From Stachybotrys elegans (lineage: Eukaryota > Ascomycota > Sordariomycetes > Hypocreales > Stachybotryaceae), in NCBI GenBank assembly GCA_020746835.1, contig JAGPNK010000005.1:1984001-2048000 (forward strand): DNA of 64,000 nt. Reading direction: 5' to 3'. Shown here piece by piece: positions 56,066-64,000 of this stretch. Position 1 is the stretch's first letter. Each line of letters starts with the position of its first letter. A program made the position numbers and the translations under genes. Under the pieces are notes generated by a model, which ran no database searches, was not told where the DNA came from, and saw only the letters and a program-made list of their open reading frames with translations.

Positions 56066-56572
56066 TCATTCATCTTGTCTCTTCCGCTTCCGACACTCGC
56101 CACACACAGACGTGTCGGCCCTGTTCGCCGTGTTATCCCCCTTAGCTTGAATGACGGAGAAGTCCTTGAGAATCTCCGCGCCCATTTGGTGAATCGTCTT
56201 GATGGCAGTAATCTGGGTACACCAGTCTCTGATGATATCATCCCAGCAGGCCTCATAGCGCCTCACCCACAGGGAATGCGCCGAGACGGAGTTGATGCTG
56301 TCGCTGCTCCGAGAGCTCTCCAGCTGCTCCTTCAGCTCCTTGTGGGTATCGCGCAGTTCCTGCATGGCGTTCCAGAGCTTCCATTCCGTGAACTCGAACT
56401 CCTCGTATTTGGTCTGGGCAACGCTTGAGTAAGCTCTGCACTGGTCGGCGACAGCCCGCTCGTCTGCGGCCGCCTCCGCGGGGGCGATGGGCGCGGCGGA
56501 GTGCTGGGGGCCAACATTGGTGGCGGCGTCTGATGACCTGGGCAAGGCGAGTTGCTCGTACTCACCCTCCAT
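56066..56572 (-). CDS. Hypothetical 168-aa coiled-coil protein with C-terminal CxxC and basic end
   Basis: Single exon, 168 aa. I do not recognise the family. The N-terminus is Ala/Pro rich (SAAPIAPAEAAADERAV). A helical region with heptad-like spacing follows (YSSVAQTKYEEFEFTEWKLW, then NAMQELRDTHKELKEQLESS), then a second helical block (RRYEACWDDIIRDWCTQITA; IKTIHQMGAEILKDFSVIQA). The tail is CGECRKRKRQDE, giving one CxxC and a nuclear-signal-like KRKR. The protein-like alternation of hydrophobic and charged residues and GC-rich codon choice support a real gene in an otherwise empty stretch. No signal peptide or membrane segment. Promoter presumably lies to the right (56573 onward). Confidence 0.65.
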   Translation of the reverse strand: MEGEYEQLALPRSSDAATNVGPQHSAAPIAPAEAAADERAVADQCRAYSSVAQTKYEEFEFTEWKLWNAMQELRDTHKELKEQLESSRSSDSINSVSAHSLWVRRYEACWDDIIRDWCTQITAIKTIHQMGAEILKDFSVIQAKGDNTANRADTSVCGECRKRKRQDE

Positions 56573-56942
56573 TTCGAGTCAGGCAAGAGTCGGCTGCTTC
56601 TGGAGGGGTGTGAGTGGTGCTCAGTGTGGTTCGCACAGGATGGAAGTACCAAGGTAGATGTGGTTGAACGTTTGGGGGGATGAAAGACGTGTCAAGAGGC
56701 CTTAACTAGGTAGGATCTTCTGTTGGGAGAATGAGAAGGATATGTTTAGAATTTTGCTGTAATGTGGAGGAAGGCAATGTGAGAGGCAGATGAGCAGATG
56801 GAGGGGAAGAGACCATGTCCTTCAGACTATACCACCTCTCTAATGTACTTCTCACCTTCTCATCACATTTCCCTCATCTCTTCTTCAGCTCTACTCCGTC
56901 CTCTCTGCTTAGCGATGCCGCTAAAAAGATGGAAAGATACTG

Positions 56943-56951
56943 TATAAAAAG
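56943..56951 (+). promoter_or_regulatory. TATA box candidate (plus strand)
   Basis: TATAAAAAG followed about 40-60 bases later by T/C-rich sequence. It could drive the small ORF(s) near 57018-57397. Confidence 0.35.
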
Positions 56952-57217
56952 CCGAGGGAAACTTGACATCAACTCGTTTGTGTTTTGGAGCTTCTTTCCT
57001 TAGCCATCCGGCGTCTAATGGTTCGTTGTGCCTCGCCCAAAATTGTAGGTCGGGAGGTGGTGAGGTGGTTCCTCCCCCCTTTCCGCATTGTCTCCATTTC
57101 CTGCCACCTTAGGCACCTACTCCCTCTCAGTGCTACTACGTTAAAACCGAGAGGTAATACTCGGCCCTCCAACCTCTTACTATTTCTCCTTTCTTGCATC
57201 TGGCCGTTCGTCGTTTC

Positions 57218-57397
57218 ATGCTACCGGCAAGCACCGCGATAGGGCCATGCATCTTTTGCCTGTCCCTTGTATTATTACCAGCGATGTTGCATTTCCTCGA
57301 TGACGAAGACCGATTGCGTTCGCACGAAGCTCCCGAGTTTCCTCTTTGGCCACGCCGAGCCCTCGAGTCCTTGACGCGCCGAAGGAATATTGTATGA
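57218..57397 (+). CDS. Doubtful small ORF, 59 aa with hydrophobic N-terminus
   Basis: ATG 57218 to TGA 57397. Residues 5-26 are hydrophobic (STAIGPCIFCLSLVLLPAML), like a signal peptide or anchor, and are followed by a charged segment (LDDEDRLRSHEAPEFPLWPR). The charged part uses mostly G/C-ending codons like real genes nearby. Against it, an upstream ATG at 57018 opens an overlapping 75-codon frame. A spliced model that starts there and enters this frame is possible (donors GTAGGT near 57043 and GTAATA near 57152; acceptors CTTAG near 57110 and GGCAAG near 57230). Function unknown. Confidence 0.25.
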   Translation: MLPASTAIGPCIFCLSLVLLPAMLHFLDDEDRLRSHEAPEFPLWPRRALESLTRRRNIV

Positions 57398-58954
57398 TCG
57401 CGTCTAGTGTCGGTCATCCAATTCACACTGCATCTGCCCAGCATGAAATCAAGGAACTTGCGAACAAAACGCGAAGAGAGGACTACCATGAGTGATACCT
57501 CGGACGCATATTATAAGTACCATCAATCCGACTCTAGGCTTTCTCCGTGTTCGACCCGGAGAGATGGAATTGCACGCCAGGAATTCGAAAATATTGCTCT
57601 GTTCGGGCCTCGGCGCATCGCTGTCGGTACGTCACCTTCGGCCAGCCTCGTCAAAACACACGCCGACGAATGGTACGTATACGCATCGAATCTACACTTT
57701 GCTGCCGCTGCCGCTGCTGCAGCCCCTCATTGTTCTCTGGTCCCGGGGTGATTCCGACGATCCCTTCATTGTTCGACTCTGGTCTTTGGTCCTGTGGGCA
57801 GCAGGGCAACCATCATTGTTCGCCTACACTATTGACTGCACGCACCTACTCTATCATTGCTCTCTTAGGGAAGACGAGCAAAATGGTCGATTAGATTGTG
57901 GGTGAGATCAAGAATGTCCATGTCTTTACATCTACTTCTCCTGCCGCCACAACCAGTACTTCTTTAGCAGCTACTGAGTGATGATCTAGCCACACGAAAG
58001 CTCTGTAATGCTACGGTCCACGGCCGATTTGCTGACCCGAATACTCGGTCAAGTCAGAGAGATTGGCAGAAGACTTCAACTCCAGCCAACCTGTTCCCTT
58101 CCACATTTCTTCAGACCAACCTCACGATAAACAGCGACTCATGACCTGGATATCCTTGAACTGCATTCTTAGCAATAGAAGATGACCGGTACTGTGATGG
58201 CCCAGGAAGGACAAGCGCCTCATCACCTGCAGCCGCTCAATTTGTTGGTCTTTGGCAAGGGACTGCCATCTGGAAGAGCCGCCATGTGGATATTCTATGT
58301 CGCAGGCGAAACGAGTGCTGTCTTGGACGAGTGTCTGGATTAGAAATATACACCTAAAGCGCTGCCAAATCTGACGCCTTGCATCGCTTTGCTCATTCGT
58401 CGGCAATCCAAGCGATAGCGAACTATCGCGTATAGAAGATGCTCCCCCAGCTCCTATGTGGTTCTCGGGTATGGTATGAGATTACTAAACTCCGTAACGT
58501 TATTATCTTGTCACGCAAAACTCCATTACCTTTGTCTTTTGTGGGTTTGCTTACTTCACTCCTCCCATACTGGTATGAGTTTGCATTACCTAGTGGCTGA
58601 TTGGGCCTGTTTAGACTGCTATTTGTGGGCTGGAGCTCCATGCTATATGGTTGTGGATTTATCATCCATAGGTATGACTCCATTCTCGCAGGCGAGCTGC
58701 CCATCTACCCAAATGCCGAAGCATAGATTCCATATGCCCCACTACTAAGTACTGCCTGCTCTGTAATCGTCTTCCCAATGAGTTCAGTAATCGCGCTGGG
58801 CTCAGTACGTTTGCCCGTCGGGAAGATGGCAGCGATGTCCAGTTATAAGTATATCATCGCAGCCCGACAATGACACTGCTATTTCATCGCCATCACAGCT
58901 CGATTCACCTCCTATAACCACTTCTTCCATCTGAACAAAAGAATCCAATCCAAG

Positions 58955-60171
58955 ATGTCGCCAAGAGTTTTTCTGTAAGACCAACACTGCAGTTTCTTGT
59001 TCGCGGTGGTCATGGACATTGGCTAATGTATGAAACAGGACTGGAGCGACCGGTACGAGACTTCACGTTGCATGGTGAAAGTAGATATCTAACTGTACGC
59101 AGGCTACATGGGGGGTAGTGTCTTTGCCAGCTTACACCAAACCAACCCTGAGTACGACTTCACCCTTCTTGTACGTGATGAGAAGCGCGGCGAGCCCTTC
59201 AGGACCAACTATCCTGGCGTCAAGCTCGTATACGGAAGTCTCGATGACGTGAATATTCTCGAGAAGGCGGCGGCGGAGGCCGATATTGTGATACGTACGC
59301 AGTCCAATAACAGGAAGAGCGCAATCCCGGCTAACAAAACACAGACACAGCCAATTCATCAGACCATAGTCCTGCTGCCAAGGCTATTATCAGTGGTCTG
59401 CAAACTGGGCACACGGCTGAACAGCCCGGCTACTTGATCCACGTTTCCGGCAGTGCGATTCTAGGCTGGTACGACTTCAAGCACCAGCGTTTTGGCGAGG
59501 CACCAGTCGAGGAGCAAAAGTATCATGACATTGATGACATCGAGCGACTTCTCACCCTTCCCGACGACGCTTTCCACCGTGACATTGACAAGATTGTCTT
59601 GGCGGCCAACAGTGATGCTGTCAGAATAGCTGTTCTCTGCCCCCCAACCATCTATGGAAAGGGCACTGGGCTAGGCAACACCCGCAGCATCCAGGTCCCT
59701 GCACTTACCAAGGGTGTTTTGGGCCTGAGCTTCGCTCCCTATGTCGGCGCTGGCAAGGCAGAGTGGGACAATGTTCACATTGACGACTTGGTCGACGTGT
59801 TCAGACTCCTGGTTGAGGCTTCCCAAGACCCGGCGCGGAGGGACAATTCCGAGATATTCGGTCCAAAGGCCTACTATTTCGCCGAGAACGGCCGGCACCG
59901 ATGGGCGGATGTGGCGAGGTGGGTCGCTGAAGAGGCGGCCCGTCAAGGCTACCTCCCCGAGGCTTTGAGCAAATCCGTCAGCTTCGCAGAGATAACCAAG
60001 ATCGATAGCCCGGCGGCGGCGACGTTCGGTTTGAACTGCCTTGGCAAGTCTGCTCGGGCTCAGAAGTTCCTGGGATGGCAGCCGAAAGCAGTGGCGCTGA
60101 AGGACACCATTGCGGACACGGTCACGGCAGAGGCTTGGGGTCTGGGACTGGTGCCAAAGACCCAAGCTTGA
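58955..60171 (+). CDS. Extended short-chain dehydrogenase/epimerase-like protein (NAD-dependent epimerase family)
   Basis: Four exons: 58955..58974 (20 nt), 59039..59052 (14 nt), 59103..59294 and 59345..60171; 350 aa. The two tiny exons are needed to build the Rossmann nucleotide-binding motif MSPRVFLTGATGYMGGSVFA (GxxGxxG at 9-15). They are followed by FTLLVRDEKRGEPF, KLVYGSLDD and, across intron 3, ADIVI + HTANSSDHSPAAKAIISGLQ. The usual extended-SDR blocks GYLIHVSGSAILG and VRIAVLCPPTIYGKGTGLGN are present, with WDNVHIDDLVDVFRLLVEA near the C-terminal half. The catalytic YxxxK is not in canonical form (only WYDFK follows the Ser block), so it may be an atypical or non-catalytic member related to NmrA/epimerase-like proteins. 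Substrate unknown. No targeting signal. Confidence 0.85.
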
Positions 60172-61070
60172 TGAATGGGCGTACAGGGCAGATTAGGATA
60201 GCTGGGCTAAAGGAGATGAGGGAAGATGGAGAAGGCAGGGAGAGAAAAGATAGAGGGTAATACTTGAGTGAAGACAGAACCGTTGGACGGTTGCCTTGGC
60301 ACCCATCTCGAAGCCTGATGCTTCGTCAAATGCTTGTCCACAGGTAATAAGAACCTCTCATCTCGGAAAACGGCTAAGCTTGATACGTTATCATGGAAGA
60401 GGCTAATGCCGGAGAGCCGGTGGCACTTGTAGAAGGCGAGAGGCCTCGGATTACCATTGCTGACCAGGATGACCTTGCCAGCCAATGGGATTCGGAATGG
60501 CTTGAAAAGAGGCCGGCCGTTGTGCCGTTGAACTCGAGCTTTTCTCAACGGCCACAGCCAGCGTACCTGGCGAGGCCATCGGAGGGTCTTGAGTCAAGTG
60601 GCAGCCATCACTGCTGCTAGAAACCGGCACTGGGTGATGCCCCATCGCGCCTCTTTTCTTTTGTGAGCCTGAACTCGACTCACGTTCAACGAGTGCTCCT
60701 GTGGTTGGGGTTTCGTAGGCGGCCTCATATTCGAGGCCTCGCACAATTTGCCTCAAGTCTAGACCCTAAAACAGATTAGTGCCGTAAGAGGCAACCCCAC
60801 CTTAAGCCCCGCCACGAGGCGAGAAGCGGAGCGAAAAAATCGAAGGCCCTGAAGAAAAAAAAAAAAAAAAAAAATTGAAGTGAGGAAAAAAAAAGTTCGC
60901 AGGACCCCAAAATTTTATGCTGGTAGGACCTGCACAAAAAGTGGAAGAATTTCTTTACACCGAAAACCACCCCACGTTTTAAGAATTTCCTCCCTCCTCC
61001 ATTCTCTCCTCCTTCAACCATCAACACACCCCTCTCTTCCTTTCCTCTCTCCCTCAAATCCTTCTTCAAA
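60172..61070. promoter_or_regulatory. Promoter and leader of the Ssb Hsp70 gene
   Basis: About 0.9 kb. Contains an A20 run (60855-60874) and a second A9 run (60886-60894), as found in promoters of highly expressed fungal genes where poly(dA) keeps nucleosomes away. A pyrimidine-rich leader at 60987-61070 ends in CAAAATGG. Short frames here (for example 60393-60620 plus) are not convincing genes. Confidence 0.5.
60855..60874 (+). repeat. A20 homopolymer (poly dA)
   Basis: Twenty consecutive A about 200 bases upstream of the Ssb start codon. Confidence 0.9.
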
Positions 61071-61888
61071 ATGGCGGACGAAGTTTACGACGGTGCCGTT
61101 GGTATCGATCTGGGTAAGTGATGCTATCTTCTGGGAGATTCCCGATGCCCGCGCCTTCAGTATTCACCCCGCGCCATCGAGGTGTTTTTGTGGCATGCCA
61201 CTTTCTGTGCCCTCGACGATGATTTTTTTTCTTCTTTCAACGACGACTCGACTCATCTTCTGCGCCATCAGTCGCTGACCATCCTCTTCTCTGCAGGTAC
61301 CACCTACTCCTGCGTTGCCACCTACGAGGGTAGCAATGTCGAGATCATCGCCAACGAGCAGGGTTCTTTCACCACCCCCTCTTTCGTCTCCTTCACCGAC
61401 AAGGAGCGTCTGATTGGTGAGGCCGCTAAGAACAATGCTGCCATGAACCCTCGCAACACCGTTTTCGATGCCAAGTGAGTTCTTGCTACATTCGCCCTTC
61501 GCATACCTGGAACACGGTTTCTGACCATGTCAGGCGTCTGATCGGTCGACGATTCGATGACCCCACCGTCAAGAAGGACATCGAGTCCTGGCCCTTCACC
61601 GTTATCGATGACGGTGGCAACCCCAAGATCGAGGTTGACTACCTCGGCGAGAAGAAGTCCTTCTCCGCCCAGGAAATCTCCGCTATGGTTCTCCTCAAGG
61701 TGAGTCCCTCATAACAGCCACCCCGCGAACCCCGCCATAAGCAGACGTTAACCCCTCCACAGATGAAGGAGATTGCCGAGGTCAAGCTCGGAAAGAAGGT
61801 TGAGAAGGCTGTCATCACCGTGCCTGCCTACTTCAACGACAACCAGCGTCAGGCCACCAAGGACGCCGGTGCTATCTCTGGCCTCAAC

Positions 61889-61920
<32 letters not shown>

Positions 61921-62039
61921 TGCCATTGCCTACGGTCTTGGCTCTGGCAAGTCTGAGAAGGAGCGCAATGTTCTTATCTACGATCTTGGTGGTGGTACTT
62001 TCGATGTCTCCCTCCTCAACATCCAGGGTGGTGTCTTCA

Positions 62040-62070
<31 letters not shown>

Positions 62071-62392
62071 CGGAGGTCAAGACTTCGATACAAACCTTTT
62101 GGATTATTTCAGAAAGGAATTTACCAGGAAGACGAAGAAGGATCTCAGCGGCGACCCCCGTGCCCTCCGTCGTCTCCGAACCGCTTGCGAGCGTGCCAAG
62201 CGTACCCTTTCCAGCGGTGCTCAGGCCACCATTGAGATCGACTCTCTCTTTGATGGCGAGGACTTCACCATGACCATCACCCGTGCTCGTTTCGAGGACC
62301 TGAACGCCAAGGCCTTCGCTGGAACCCTCGAGCCTGTTGCTCAGGTTCTCAAGGATGCCGCCATTGAGAAGTCTGCTGTCGACGAGATTGTT

Positions 62393-62427
<35 letters not shown>

Positions 62428-63765
62428 GAAGCTTCTGTCCGATTTCTTCAACGGCAAGAAGCTCGAGAAGTCCATCAACCCCGATGAGGCCGTCGCCTAC
62501 GGTGCTGCCGTCCAGGCCGGTATCCTCTCCGGAAAGGCCACGTCTGCCGAGACCAACGACCTCCTCCTCCTCGATGTCGTTCCTCTGTCTCTGGGTGTCG
62601 CCATGGAGGGCAACATCTTTGCGTACGTTTTTGCCATCCACTTGTTTTTGCTAAAGAGCGCATTTCATCTGACCTCTGAACAGTCCCGTCGTTCCTCGTG
62701 GCCAGACCGTCCCTACCATCAAGAAGCGGTAAGAAAAGCAATTCCAGACACCGAGCATTATAGCATGGACTAACTCTTTCCAGAACCTTCACTACCGTCG
62801 CCGATAACCAGCAGACCGTAAGACCGACCCCTTTGTGTTCTTGTCCATCTTCGTTATATTTGTTGTCCTTTTTATCGTCTTCGTTGACTTCGTGGTCTTC
62901 GTTGACTTCGTGGTCTTCGTTGGCTTCGTGGTCTTCGTTGGCTTCGTGGTCTTCGCGGTCTTCGCGGTCTTCGTTGTCGACTTCCACATAAGAGTTTTGG
63001 AATTCTGGCCAGACTCGTTTTTTTCTCCCCCGAGGCTTGGTTTCCGTGTCTCAAGTCCTAGTGGCCTTGAATCTTTCAAGCTGTATCGGGACTTTCACAA
63101 TCTTGCTGAAAACCCGTTTGCCTGTTTCTGAGTTCACATTATACTAACAAGCCCCCAGGTCCAATTCCCTGTCTTCCAGGGTGAGCGTGTCAACTGCGAC
63201 GACAACACCTCTCTGGGTGAATTCACCCTTGCTCCTATCCCCCCCATGCGCGCCGGTGAGGCCGTTCTCGAGGTTGTCTTCGAGGTCGACGTCAACGGTA
63301 TCCTGAAGGTCACTGCCACCGAGAAGACCTCTGGCCGCAGCGCCAACATCACCATTGCCAACTCTGTTGGCAAGCTGTCCACTGGCGAGATCGAGAAGAT
63401 GATTTCTGGTATGCATGCCCAACTATACCGCCAAACTTGGGGGTTTCACTCCTCGAGTTTGAGCCTAACGCCTTCGTGTGCTAACGCATTTGACAGACGC
63501 CGAGGCTTTCAAGAGCAACGACGAGGCTTTCAGCAAGAAGTTCGAGGCTAAGCAGCAGCTTGAGTCTTACATCGGCCGTGTTGAGGAGATTGTCTCCGAC
63601 CCCACCCTGTCCCTCAAGCTCAAGCGTGGCCAGAAGGAGAAGATTGAGGCCACCATCAGCGAGGCTATGGCCACCCTGGAGATCACCGATAGCTCTGCTG
63701 ATGACCTGAAGAAGCAGGAGCTCGCTCTCAAGCGTCTCGTCACCAAGGCCATGTCCTCACGATAA
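61071..63765 (+). CDS. ssb1: Ribosome-associated Hsp70 chaperone Ssb
   Basis: Eight exons: 61071..61113, 61297..61474, 61534..61699, 61763..62622, 62684..62728, 62784..62817, 63159..63408 and 63497..63765; 614 aa, the normal Ssb length (613 in yeast). Ssb binds nascent chains at the ribosome with the RAC co-chaperone. The start [20 protein letters not shown] is Ssb-like; ATPase motifs [14 protein letters not shown] and [14 protein letters not shown] are intact. The substrate domain [14 protein letters not shown] + [15 protein letters not shown] + [11 protein letters not shown] + [12 protein letters not shown] is assembled across three introns. The C-terminus ends [11 protein letters not shown] with no EEVD, excluding cytosolic Ssa-type and, lacking a signal peptide and HDEL, BiP. 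The many introns in a highly expressed gene are usual for filamentous fungi. Intron 6 (341 nt) carries an 18-bp minisatellite. Confidence 0.97.
62877..62975 (+). repeat. 18-bp minisatellite in intron 6 of ssb1
   Basis: Four tandem 18-bp units (GTCTTCGTTGACTTCGTG, with the last two carrying GGC for GAC) at 62877-62948, then two 9-bp half-units (GTCTTCGCG) and a degenerate copy. It lies wholly inside the intron and makes a long coding-like frame on both strands by chance. Confidence 0.9.
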
Positions 63766-64000
63766 ACAGATTTAGTGCGGAAAGGATGGTTTTGGGGTTC
63801 GGGCATGTCAAGAATCATGATAAAAGGTCAATTGGGAAGGAGATAAGCATCAAAACATGCTTACACAATGTCTTTGATATCCTGGTTGTAATGAACAAGC
63901 TGCGGTCATGACACCGCTTACAAAAGAATAAATTGCTCTTATGATCACTGCATCAGTTGGGATTGAGTCGTCGGTGTCTTGACGTGACCTCCAGTGCAAC
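63766..64000. other. 3' region of ssb1 to window end
   Basis: Probably the ssb1 3' UTR and downstream sequence; no other gene seen before the window ends. Confidence 0.5.

Larger units (their letters stand above)
56573..58954. other. 2.4-kb intergenic region with one doubtful small ORF
   Basis: Upstream of both the minus-strand coiled-coil gene and the plus-strand SDR gene. Contains a plus-strand TATA box at 56943-56951 and the small ORF listed at 57218-57397; the remainder (57400-58950) shows nothing I can name. Confidence 0.4.

Noticed and set aside
60393..60620. 75-codon plus-strand ATG frame between the SDR and Ssb genes
   Set aside because: It has a slightly protein-like start (MEEANAGEPVALVEGERPRI), but the remainder loses character, there is no splice extension and it lies in the Ssb promoter.
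62475..63131. Repeat-encoded frames (Glu/Asp/His-Asn on minus, Val/Phe on plus) in the ssb1 region
   Set aside because: They arise from the 18-bp minisatellite in intron 6; the Hsp70 reading requires this to be spliced out.

Overview
The window is nuclear DNA from a filamentous ascomycete (Pezizomycotina, most likely Sordariomycetes; Hypocreales is a guess I cannot prove). The reasons are short 46-250 nt introns with GT..AG ends and CTAAC/CTGAC-type branch sites, pyrimidine-rich leaders before start codons, genes on both strands without operons, and a gene set typical of that group: eisosome Pil1, Rad2/XPG, an Msb1-family morphogenesis protein, a Mil1/DUF726 protein, and an RNA polymerase II largest subunit with a strongly degenerate CTD. 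I found no virus, plasmid, CRISPR array, recognisable transposon, rRNA or tRNA gene.

Layout. 1-5.3 kb: the 3' end of a Pil1/Lsp1 eisosome gene, a small split gene for the LSM-fold NatC subunit (Naa38/Mak31) and the DNA-repair nuclease Rad2. 6.3-14 kb: an MFS-like permease, transcription elongation factor TFIIS, a membrane-anchored cysteine-synthase-like protein (Mcy1 type) and a mitochondrial MidA/NDUFAF7-family methyltransferase. 14.2-19 kb: alanyl-tRNA synthetase with an in-frame upstream leader that looks like a mitochondrial presequence, and a 228-aa acidic protein of unknown function. 19.2-28.5 kb: a small one-pass membrane protein with four PPxY motifs, the ERAD subunit Hrd3/Sel1 and an Msb1-family protein. 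31.3-40.2 kb: uracil-DNA glycosylase, Swd1 (COMPASS), Thg1 (tRNA-His guanylyltransferase), a Tma23-like G-patch protein with an apparent frameshift, and a Mil1-like lipase-fold protein. 41.5-46.9 kb: RPB1. 46.9-59 kb: a gene-poor stretch with a newly recognised 46-aa Cys-rich microprotein gene, one 168-aa coiled-coil protein and one doubtful small ORF. 59-64 kb: an extended-SDR protein built with a 14-nt microexon, and the ribosome-associated Hsp70 Ssb.

Most genes are housekeeping genes of the central dogma and protein quality control: RPB1, TFIIS and Swd1 in transcription and chromatin; AlaRS and Thg1 in tRNA charging and maturation; Ssb, NatC and Hrd3 in co-translational folding, acetylation and degradation; Rad2 and Ung in DNA repair. 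I see no dedicated biosynthetic or defence cluster. The most interesting material is what ordinary gene calling would miss: the Cys-rich microprotein under a TATA box with a 355-nt AUG-free leader, the hidden last exon of RPB1, the AlaRS dual start, the Tma23 frameshift and the PPxY membrane protein. Exon borders were placed by eye from splice consensus, phase and protein continuity; every multi-exon total comes out as whole codons.
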